Assembly (NCBI GenBank): GCA_963693285.1
Contig: OY848928.1
Span: forward strand, 868,501-932,500
Reading direction: 5' to 3'
Length of the DNA stretch: 64,000 bases
From: Xestospongia muta
Lineage: Eukaryota; Porifera; Demospongiae; Haplosclerida; Petrosiidae
Shown here: piece after piece, positions 30,401-40,660 of the stretch
How the letters are laid out: the number at the start of each line of letters is the position of its first letter
How positions within the stretch are numbered: position 1 is the first letter of the stretch
Notes under the pieces: model-generated
What the model saw: only the letters and a program-made list of their open reading frames with translations
Database searches by the model: none
What the model was told of the DNA's origin: nothing
Made by a program: the position numbers and the translations under genes

Positions 30401-31260
30401 GTTAATATAACTAGAACAAATCACTCATTCATCTTTTGTAGGATATTAATACCACATCATCTGTATTGTTTTTAATGCCATGTCATTCCACTCCATTTTA
30501 CAGGTCAGTAGTAACTGGTCACTTGTATGAACTTGGTTATTGTACCAGTTACTTAGCAACCATTGTTAATATGTATTAGCAACAGTTAGTCAGTCTAGCA
30601 GATACATATTAGAACTTAATATACTATTCTTTGGTTGTATGTAACTTGTGATATCTGTTTTATTTGGTAGTTATCTTCATGGAGAACACACAATGAGGTT
30701 TCTTGATTGTTCCCCAATAGGGTAAGAACTCCACCCACCTTTGCAATAATTCATTGATCCATTCTTTGAAGTGCCTGTCCATTCATCTATTCATCCATCC
30801 ATTATAATAGACTTCGTTCAAATTATCATGAAGAGGACGACTTTTACTCAGACCCTCAAAGATGGTTATCATCACAATGGTACCATCCTCTACCCACACA
30901 CATCGTAATGTATGATGTATTAGTGCCGACAATTGAAGACTTTATGATAACAAATTCCTATAAACAAGTAAGACTAGATTGATGCTCTGATTATAACCAT
31001 TCACTTTCACTCTATAATATCAACAATTAATGTCTAAACAGACAGATAATATTTACATATATTATTAATAGCATCACCAGTAACTAACCACTGTACAACT
31101 TTCACTCTATAATATCAACAATTAATGTCTAAAGACAATACAGACAATATTTACATATTAATTTCATTTTTTTCAGGTATCTAAAATATTTCATACTCAT
31201 ATTCGAGAAGATGATAGAATTGGTCATTATATAGTGGTATATAAATCAACTCAAATTTAA
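27412..31260 (+). CDS. PIGB: GPI mannosyltransferase 3 (PIG-B)
   Basis: About 14 exons. Clear ones: 27412-~27636, ~27674-27819, 28651-28749, 28833-28969, 29026-29271, 29327-29378, 29476-29558, 29633-29853, 30051-30088, 30287-30398, 30441-30504, 30671-30720, 30812-30966, 31178-31260. The family signature LFVPDEHWQSLEVAYHMTF is in exon 1, then RGYLTWEWDKGIRGYTHPL, STRTLSNSLETSLTPV, ILIRPTG, FGTHSWHWYFSQGLP, KHKEFRFVFPVVPLL, LMPCHSTPFY and a C terminus IFHTHIREDDRIGHYIVVYK. Multi-pass ER enzyme of the GT22 family that adds the third mannose to the GPI anchor from dolichol-phosphate-mannose. The first intron junction is unclear: the best in-frame solution implies an intron of only 37 nt. Introns carry several repeats listed separately. 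Confidence 0.93.
27838..28152. repeat. Near-palindromic inverted repeat (MITE-like) in PIGB intron
   Basis: Two arms of about 100 bp (27900-28000 and 28020-28120) are almost perfect reverse complements, sharing for example GAGCTGGAGTGCACATTTGA. The similarity extends weakly to outer ends ATGATACCA / TGGTATCAT. The left arm also carries a tandem duplication of about 22 bp (27858-27902). No coding capacity and no clear target-site duplication. It is consistent with a foldback or MITE insertion. Confidence 0.8.
28498..28590. repeat. Tandem repeat, about 29-bp unit
   Basis: Two and a half copies of a unit containing GGGACTCATAGTCAAAATTT in the large PIGB intron, with degraded ACAAAATGGGA remnants after it. 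Confidence 0.8.
29949..29961. promoter_or_regulatory. Perfect DR1 nuclear receptor element
   Basis: TGACCTTTGACCT, the reverse complement of the consensus AGGTCAAAGGTCA, in the PIGB intron 29854-30050. DR1 is bound by RXR and HNF4-type receptors. Function here is inferred from the consensus alone. Confidence 0.45.
31003..31158. repeat. Direct repeat pair in last PIGB intron
   Basis: Copies at 31003-31060 and 31098-31158 share an almost identical segment that includes CTCTATAATATCAACAATTA and ends in ATATTTACATAT. It looks like a recent local duplication. Confidence 0.85.
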
Positions 31261-31339
31261 TAATCATGATTTTTTAAAGTTATAATTTAATGTTGAATAA
31301 AAAATTAATATATGTTATAAACCACACCTCTTTATATTA

Positions 31340-34300
31340 TCATCGAGTAAAAGATGTTGTGGGTAACACTTTTCCTTCTAATAGACACTCTATTAACCAT
31401 TCAATACTAACTATTTCAATTGGTAAAGGACTATTACGTAATGACGGTAGTGGGTCTGCTTTTTTTGTTATTATTATTAGTTTTGAATGAGTACCTAAAA
31501 TCAATGAAAAAATACTGATATAGTAATACATGTAATACATGTAGTACATGTAACACATGTAGTACATGTAATATATGTATTACATGTAATACATGTAGTA
31601 CATGTATATATGTAGTACATGTATATATGTAGTACATGTAATACATGTAGTACATGTAGTACATGTAGTACATGTATATATGTAGTACAATATTACATGT
31701 ACTACATGTAATTTCAAACAAGTAAAATACAATGTTAAGTTCAATAATAATTTAGTTTTTCTTGTACAGTAGTACTATGATACTTACAATGTTATTACAA
31801 TACTACCAACTCCTAGTACATACATACTTACCAGTATTATGTCGTAAACTCTTTAAGCAAGTAGCACCTGCTATTTGTGATATTCGTTCCCATCTCTCCT
31901 ACAATACACACATAACATTTACAGTGTACTATTACAAACTAAGTATGCACTTTGAATTCCCGATCACCGACAATGAATACCAACACATGTGAAAACAATT
32001 TAGGTCTTGGTTTCCTAAAATACAATGATATCTTAACTACATTATCATAACTTATCTTTTACCAAGAGACTAGTGTCTCTGATAGACTTGATAAACCAGC
32101 TGGCAAAAGAAAGGGTGTGTGGTCTAGAAATATATCCTACACATAGACAGAAACAATGTCACATGGTCATCATGTGACTTGTACCTGTTTGACACACTCT
32201 TTGATCCAATTGTAGGATACACATGGAATGTTAGCAGCCAAAGCTATCAAATATTTAACAGTACGACAATAGGTGTTAGAGAGACAATATGTTCGTTTAT
32301 CAATGACCTGAAAAATGGAGGTCGTAGATGGAGACATAGTGAACATGATAGGTACTGCGGCTCTACTGCCTCACCTGATTCATGTTATAGTCTTCCATAA
32401 TGAACCCTCCTCTCACTCTAATTAATATCTCTATCTCTTCTCTCTTTCCAGCATCTTGAGACAGAGCATTACCTATATGTATAAGATGTAAAATGTAAAG
32501 TCAATGGAGTATACCTGTTTGATCTTTTGTGACAAGAAAACTAATTCCATAAAACAATGCTACATTGCCAGAAGAAGGTTGAGCTAAAGGTCATTAGGAA
32601 CAGTGATACATGTACATGTAATATTGCATGTATTAAATGCATGTATTTCTAACATGTAAATGAAATGCACCTGCTTTAACTTTCTTCTTTCTTTTACTCC
32701 CGCCACCTAATAATAAATGTTACTATATTCAGATATACATCATAATACCACTAGTGGTCTTGTGTTGTTCCTCCTGTTGACTAAGTACCATCTGATAAGA
32801 CATTTCAGCTGTTTCTGCTGTCAATATTAAATGTGCTAGATCATAGCTAACAGAAAAGACATTAGACTTCAAACAGTTAGAACCTCATATCTATTACATA
32901 CCTAATAATGCTGTCATCACTGTCGAGTCTCATTCTAAATGTAAGTCTCTCAGGGGAATGATCGATATATGACCCAAATTGATTACTATGAGATGAACAG
33001 ACATGAACACCTACAGGTAAGTTGGCCTACAGAGAGAGAGAGAGAGAGAGAGAGTCATTTATAATACACATGATCCCCTTACCAATGGTAGCACATGCTG
33101 AGATAACACATTGCTCCGATCTCCATCCAAATATTCTACGAGTATCTTACGAGCAGTGACTTCACAGAGAGTACCGACATACCAACGACCATCCTTCCAA
33201 CGTGCAATCACCCTCTGATTAGGAACAAGACATAATGGAGAAACACCAGCTACTCAATATAAAATATAAAGGATGTAAATGGTAGACAAAATCCTTACAA
33301 GTATTTAAGCTTTTCTGTTTGTTTCCTTTAACAGGAACAGAAGAACTATCAGTTCTGTCTTCCGGTTTGTTAACTTCTTTGATCATCTTCTTCTTTAGTC
33401 TTGTGGGTGTGGTTGATGTACTTGAACTGGAAGAGTGAGTATGAACCGGAGTGGTTGCTATGGTAACATTAGCATTGTGGGTAGAGGTTAGAGATGAAGA
33501 GGGTGTTGTAGTACTAATGCTACGAGCATTAGTACTAAGTGATGGAGAGAGAACCAAAGATGTTAGAGGGGTGACATTTTGAAATGGTTCCACTTGAAAA
33601 TTATCTACCTTCTGTTCTTTAGGTAACTCAAATGACGTCTAGAATAAAAAATAATAGTTAACTAACTATTATCCATCACACATCCATCCATCAAACATCC
33701 ATCCAATACACATCCATTCATTTATCCATACTTCAAATCTGGAATCCACTATATCTCCATTCGACTGGTCCACTATCTCAGTACTAATATAGTGGTGTAT
33801 TTGTGTCGTTGTTACCGTGGTAACACGACGAAAACAGACAAATTGTGAAGTAGAATGAACAGAACACAATTCTCTCATTGCCTGTGGTGTCAAATGTGAT
33901 GTAGGTGAAGAAAATGAAAATTGACATGATGATATAGGTGAAGGAGGAATACAAGTGGGTGTGGTCTGTCTTTCTGATCTGTTAGAGACCATAGGTCCAC
34001 TAATAGCCATACCTACTGATGACATGTGGCCATGGTGATTATTGGACTCTATTTGTCTGTTTAATTCGTTAAAATTTGACGAAATATTGGAATCAGAAAG
34101 TTGAAAATTAGCCTGTTCAGATCTGGGTGGAGTTGATGAAGAGAGCGGCATTATGGATGAAGAGGGAGGAGGAACAGTAGGAGGGACTGTTTCATTGACA
34201 TCCATATTACTTGTTTCCATTCTCTCACGAGTCTCATCTCTCTCTCCTGCTGTCTCCATTGTATGTCCCAACGGATCCTCAGTACTATCAATATTATCTG

Positions 34301-37300
34301 AAGAAATTTCTGAATTTGGTTCTTCAATAGGCAATACATTTTGAGGTGACTGTTTAGAGTTAGAGATGCGTCTTCTTCTCAGAGGCATGTGTAAGGGTAC
34401 TTCAGAATGAAATTCATATGGATCATTTCTAGAAAGTAACACACACATATACATACATAAATTTATTTTATGTTCATTTACTTGTCCTTCATTTCCTCAT
34501 CAATTGGTATCCTTGTTTCTAAAGATGGTATTAGCATTGGTCGAGCAAACAGAGCTGAAGATAGAGGAACTGTTCGTGAAGTACTTGCAGGAGGAGGAAC
34601 AACAGAGGTCTTAGCTATATCTGGTTCTGATAAAGTTGCAAAATGGCAATAAAGAATAAATTTAAGTATGATAAATATTACAGTGACTTACTTTGAAGAT
34701 TAAAGTCAAAAGTTGATAACTGTGACATTTCTGATTCACCTTCAATAATAGCTGAGATAACTGGCATTTCAAATTGACAGCTGTCATTAAATTGATCACC
34801 GCCTTCTTCCTCTTGTTCTCCACCAACTGTTCCCAATACAAATGATGACAAACGAGGAACAAAACTCTCTTGGGACGTCTGATGAGTGATTACGATAGGT
34901 TGATTATTTCCTACAATCTCGAACTCATGATGAATGGCATCCTCATTCCCAGTCTGTATGACAGAGGACTCATTCCTGCTCTGATGCTCAGCCACAGAAA
35001 ACACATTTTCAGACACAGCTGAAGTTTCCATATCAAACTCAATCTCATTTACCTGAGACTCAGTCCTGTTCTCCCGAGTCTCTGTTCTATTGTCTTGAGA
35101 CTCAGTTATCTTTTCCTGAGAATCATCCCTGTTTATCCGAGATTCCATTCTAATAACCTGAGTCTTGTTCACCGGAGAATCAGTCTTGTTTTCCTGAGAA
35201 TGAGACTCAAAGACAGGACCTTCATGTTCAAGTACAGTATTTACATTATATTTAGTTTCATTCTGCCCCTCATCATCTTGTTTCCTTCTTTTAGGTGATT
35301 TTAAATCACTATCACTAGAGCTTCGTTGACGTCGGAGAGATAGACATTTGTGAGGAGATCGAGATAGTCTACCAGGTGTAAAAGGGGTAACCATAGAACC
35401 AGTTGTGGGTGTGTCTGTAGCCGGAGGACCAGTGGAAGCTTCTGCTATACTAGAGCCTAATGACAACAAAGTAATTATTAACTATTATTTAGTTTTTAGA
35501 GCAGAAATCACTTACTGCTAATAATTCTTTGCTGTTCTTTGTCTCGAGTCTTTTCCTGTTCAATTGTCATTACATTCTCCATCTCACTGTGCAGATATTT
35601 CTCTTGTGAGTTAGGCGGAGGAGTTATGTGTAAAAGTGGGCGGAGCAGGGTTCCTTGTGGAAGTTGAAAATGAAAATGATCTCCTAAGAAGAGTCACTCA
35701 AATACTTACTATCTCAAGAACACTAACCTGATGATGTAAGTTGAGATTGGTCTTGGGAAACAGTATTACTGACCACACCCTTTTCATTAAGACTGCTCTC
35801 TGTATTGTCTTTGAGAGGTACAGAAGAGGGTGTGTCTTCATGTGTAGTCTTATCACTACAATCACGCATTGTTGGTGTTATAACTGTAACCTCAGAATTT
35901 GATAACTGAATACTTTCATAAGTTGGTACTGGTGGTATGGGATCTGGACTTGGTGACATGGGAATGGGAGCAGGTAATATGGGAATGAGGCCAGGTGAGC
36001 TTGGTATAGGAATGTCATCAGAGGAGGTAGGTATGAGATTTGAAGAACTTGGTATGAGAATAGGGCTGAAAACAGACGGTGAATTAGTTTCACAAGATGG
36101 GTTTAAATTTGAGATGGGGTTCTCAACAGAACTAGCAATATTAGTTACAGGAACTATATCAGAAGGTGTGTTATCATTACTAGATAATAGCAGTATTGGA
36201 TTAGACATGTCTCCAGGCTGTTCTATTGGTGAAGTTTGAGGTTGAGAAGGAGACAGTTGGAGATAAAATGACAGCTGAGTTGAGGCAACTGTTGTAACAT
36301 CATTAGTATCACCACCTTGAGTGATATTGGCTGTACATACTGGAGAACGTGGAGAACACAGCAGGGGTGTAATAGTAGTATCTGACTCCGTAACAGCTGT
36401 GTCTTGATGAGACATTATAGAAGTTGGTTCTTTTGTAGATGACGATGTTGTTGAGCTATTATTAGAAAGGTCTGAATGATGACTACCTCGTTCTTCACCC
36501 TTCTTACTAGTACTTTGTTCATTTCCACCTCCTTCATCACCCTTATCACTCTTGTCTCCTCCTTCTCCTTCTCTTTTATTGTTCCCACCTCCTCCTTCTC
36601 CCTCCCCTCCATCACTTTTGTCACTTTGAGCGGTAGACTTTTCACTACCATTATTGTTATTGCTATTATGAGTGCCAGTCTCAGACGTCAATGAAATTGA
36701 TAGGTCTCCCTTTTGTTCTTCTGACCCTTTTGATGGACTAATAATTAATGAAACACCCATATTATCTTCTATTAGAGGTTCCATACATCGAAGAGAGCCG
36801 GGAATGGAGGGAAGAGGAGAAAGAGATCCCACTATTGATGTAAGTGAGGATGAACTAGCTTGGTATCCGCTAGAAGTGGATCTGAGGCTTGACTGAACAG
36901 AGTCTTTAAAGCTGGTGTTTAAACTTTGATTCTCAGTTTTTTGAGGTGACGGATCATTAGATAGTAATATTGAAGAACTTGAATTCATATTACTAGATGT
37001 ATTATTGGGATTGTGAAGTATAGGGTCTGAGGATTTTGATGTGGGAGAAGAAGCTACTGGGTCTGGGGATTTTACTTTTGAGGAAGAGGGTGTTGAACTA
37101 TTACTAGCTGTGGGTACTACCTCATCTCTCACCCATTGAGGGGGCTAAATGAAATAAAGATTGTTATGAGCACAATCCTTTCATTGAAGTATAATCTATG
37201 TGCAATCAATGGGTGTGGTCATTTGATAAAACTTACATCGTTAAGGTCAGATGATAGGGGCATATCTTGACGAAGTTTCTTAATAGGTGGTTTCATAGGT

Positions 37301-37572
37301 GACGATGAGAGATGAGAAGAATTATCACTACTAGAGCTACTATCTAGACGAGCTCTCTTGGTACCTTCTGAGGACACTGTCTCCTCGTTCATGAATTCAT
37401 TCTCTGCTTCCTCCAACATCCAACGAGGAGGCTAAAGAAATAAGTTATAATTTACATGATTATTGACTATTGTGTGTAGATATACTTGGTTAGCCATTTC
37501 ATATTGCGAGTCATGTACTGTCTGAAAAAGATCTTGTTGAGAAGATAACACACCATTGTCAGAAACTGGAGG

Positions 37573-37643
<71 letters not shown>

Positions 37644-37670
37644 AGGGAGGGAGAGAGGGAGGGAGGGAGA

Positions 37671-37747
<77 letters not shown>

Positions 37748-40421
37748 ATACTGACTATGTGGGACAAACACAGACAGACCTTGTGTTTCCATATCTTCTA
37801 CTGATGGGGTACGAGGTATGACATTGTTTTGATCTATAGCAGCTGCTGTTGGATCGCTACAATATTGATGGTCATAAATATACCAAATGTAATGTTTCCA
37901 TAGTTACCTAGGAGAGGGTGTAGCTTCTGCTAGAGGTGGTGAAAAATTATCTTCAGAAACAGTCTCAAGAGGTGGCGAATCTAGCAAGAAAGAATGTAAG
38001 AGTCAAAATAGTTGTGACTAACTTGCACAACTTGACTGCTAACTATAACATCCTTACAGTGTCTTAATGTAATAGATATACCTTGAACTTCCATAATGGT
38101 AGGAAGTTGTTCTCTGCCAGAATGACCCTCCAAGCTACTACCACTATAATCTCTCTGTAGAGTATTAGATACCTTTGTTTTATACCAATATTCTCCACAA
38201 CTACTAGTAGTAGCTGTCTCATCTGATGACGACTTCTTTGGTGGTGGACAAGTAGGCGGTGGCATAGTAGAGGAGGATAGCGTAGCATCTAGATCAGACT
38301 CAGTAGGAGTTGATGAGAAGAGAGGCACAGGTAATGTCTGGCTTGTTGCTGTGTGGGTAAGGAAGGTGGAGGGAAGATGAAAAAAGATAAGAATAGAGAC
38401 AGGGAGAAAAGGAGGACTTAATACACTAGTTCTACAGATACTCACGTTGACTTTCTCCAGATAATTCTTGATCACTATGGACATCGCTGTGATTACTATG
38501 TGTTGTTGTATTACTAATATCACTAACAGTAGTAGTAGTACCACCTATATTATTATAACAATGAATTGTATCTAATGTATAGATAATCTTATGATATCCT
38601 CCTATACCTGGTCGAGAGGTTGATGTAGAGTTTGATGTAGAGGTAGGATAGTCTGATGATTTACTACCATCATTACCGTCACTCTCTGATGAAGACTGAA
38701 TTGCTAGATATAAAACAATTAATAAATCGTATAACAAAATTGAATTGTATAAATTATTTTATGAATATTTAATTTTGAACTATGAACATTTAATAAGTGT
38801 CTAGTACTGCCTACCAGCCGGTCTTTGTTCTCCTGAGAGAGAAGGGGAACTAGTGATTGGTGAAGCGATAGGTGGAGAAGATTCAATTGCCGAAATAACA
38901 TCAGAAGCAATACCCTGAGTATACATGTATTGAAATAAATAAATAAATTTTAAACTGTACTTGTTCTGGTTGATCCACACGTGACTGATCTAACTGGCTT
39001 GACTGATCTAACTGGTTTGACTGATCTAACTGGTTTTCGACTTCACCTAGGTCCTCTCTGTTAACTTGTCCACCTATACGCTCACTATTATCATGATGAT
39101 GCCATGACACACACTGTCTATTATGAACTTCACGTTCTAATATCTCCCCTTCACTACTAACATAATTTTTCTCTCTACATTACCAATATATCAGTTCTTA
39201 TATTAACAAATTACTTTACCTTTTAGCTCTCTTTAAAACAGGTACTTTTTGAGGTGGTCTCTTACTCTCATATTTTGTACCAGGTAATAACTGATCAGGT
39301 TCTGATTCAGTACTACTAACAGTACTTAGTGCGGCATCTCTAAAGAAAGAGAACAATGAACACAAGTTTCTATAGACGTTGGACTCCACCCCTTATTGGA
39401 TAAGTATAAAATATGAAATAATCTCAAACATGTACATGTACAGTCTATTAGTGAACAGCTAAATAAATACCACAGAACCCATTAAAAAAGGATAATATAC
39501 AAATTAAAGATTTTTATGTGAAATTTTCTTTATATATTAATACTATATAATATCCTATTATACTGATTTACATGATGTATTGTTACCTTGAAGGCGGAGC
39601 TCGTTGTGATATAAGTAGAGGGTGTGGTCGTGGTACCTTCTGACCATCGTCTGACTGGGATTGAGTGTCTGAAGTTGTATCACCACCAGACAAAGTAGGA
39701 ACCTTCATTGCTTTAATGTTGATTGCCAGCTGTTTAGCTCTGCTCTCAGCCTCTTCCATTTCTCGCTGAGCAGCTACCTCTTGTTGCATCCTTTGCTGCA
39801 CGCTCATTTCCATTAACTGTTCTATAGATATTGGATCACGTGAAGGATCATGTGACAGCCTTTCACTAGAAGCATCATGTCCATCTGCATGAGGAGGTTC
39901 TTCAGGCTGTTCTAGTAATTGAGGCACCTGGTCATCGTCATGGACAACTTCAGGAACATTTGAATTTTCTCTTGTCTCCGCTACATCAAGTTGACTTTCT
40001 GTTATTTGATTGGTGGTCGAGGAAGAATGTGGATTACTGTGTAATGTGGAAGGTTCTTGTGGGTCAACTAAAAGGTGTGGTGGTAAGTCTATATGTACGT
40101 GAGATGACGACGGAGAGGACATGATGTGAGAGGGATGTGGTCTAAATGGAGGTGACAATTCAAAGTTGTCTGTTTCCAATTCTAACGACTGGCTTAATTG
40201 GAAAAGATTAGTAGGAGGAGCCTCTTCATTAGACTAAAAATTAAAAGATGGAGGGATTGCTTAGTCATAACTAGTAATATAATTACCGAAGGGGGCGTGG
40301 GGACAGTCACATTAGGTGGTACTGGTACGTCTCTCTCTTCCTCCTCTTCTTGATTCTCTTGCCTCAGACGAGACAGAGCTGTCCTAAGTCTTTCATTCCT
40401 GTTGTTATCTTCTGTGGACAT
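31340..40421 (-). CDS. TP53BP1: 53BP1 homolog (tandem Tudor and tandem BRCT DNA-damage response protein)
   Basis: Long multi-exon gene; likely start ATG 40421 (MSTEDNNRNERLRTAL), stop 31340-31342. N-terminal two thirds (33300-40420) is disordered, Ser/Thr/Pro-rich and contains many SQ/TQ dipeptides, candidate ATM-type sites. A short conserved segment (CFRRVTTVTTTQIHHYI, 33735-33890) matches the human region reading EVRTLVTRVITDVYYVD. Then the Tudor pair (33075-33235: VIARWKDGRWYVGT, and 32920-33030), a basic linker, BRCT1 (GGFIMEDYNMNQ, KYLIALAANIPCVSYNW, FLLPAGLSSL; 32010-32460) and BRCT2 (31340-31960, ending IEWLIECLLEGKVLPTTSF). 53BP1 reads methylated and ubiquitylated histones at double-strand breaks and favours end joining. 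Exon limits in the disordered part are approximate. Convergent with PIGB (79 bp apart). Confidence 0.85.
31524..31712. repeat. ACATGTA-type palindromic satellite
   Basis: About 20 copies of a roughly 9-bp unit alternating TACATGTAG and TACATGTAA, with TATATATG variants, inside the 53BP1 intron between BRCT2 exons. The unit is a self-complementary TACATGTA, so the array can pair with itself. Confidence 0.9.
33031..33054. repeat. (GA)12 microsatellite at a 3' splice site
   Basis: In the sense of the 53BP1 gene this is a (TC)n tract directly followed by TGTAG and the next Tudor exon. Confidence 0.85.
37571..37743. repeat. (GA)n microsatellite with GGGA interruptions at a 3' splice site
   Basis: About 170 bp. 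In the sense of the 53BP1 gene it is (TC)n running into CCCTCCAG, the acceptor of the exon beginning SDNGVLSSQQDLF. It generates artefactual Glu-Arg and Ser-Leu frames on both strands. Confidence 0.95.
38982..39036 (-). repeat. Coding minisatellite, 18-bp unit (QLDQSS/N)
   Basis: Three copies of an 18-bp unit (CTGATCTAACTGGTTTGA on the plus strand) inside a 53BP1 exon, translated on the minus strand as NQLDQSNQLDQSSQLDQS. Confidence 0.8.
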
Positions 40422-40660
40422 AACTATAAACAGACACAATAAGAGAGCATCAAACAGAAGGTTTCTTTCTTGGTGTTTTATTACAATACAGTACTATTTA
40501 CCTAAAACCAATAATTTATTATGGAGGTAAGGCCAACTCAGCCAATGTATGCGAACACGTGTTGTTTTGCTGGCAAAATTTTTCGCGCGGTTCCTCGTGA
40601 GTCGTGATTGTGGGTATGTCTTGTAGGCGTGGCTACGTCAGCCACTCCTACTTTTTAGCA
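40422..40660. promoter_or_regulatory. Bidirectional promoter 53BP1 / MFS transporter
   Basis: 239 bp between the start codons. An E2F-like TTTCGCGCG lies at 40581-40589 and a GGCGTGGC box at 40627-40634. A possible 45-nt 5' UTR intron (GTATGT at 40614 to TTTTAG at 40658) precedes the transporter ATG. Confidence 0.5.

Noticed and set aside
31524..31712. CRISPR-like array
   Set aside because: Units of 9 bp without spacers in a eukaryotic intron; it is a simple satellite.
40604..40660. Longer N terminus for the MFS transporter
   Set aside because: 40604 is GTG, and 40614-40658 looks like a 45-nt intron, so ATG 40661 is preferred.
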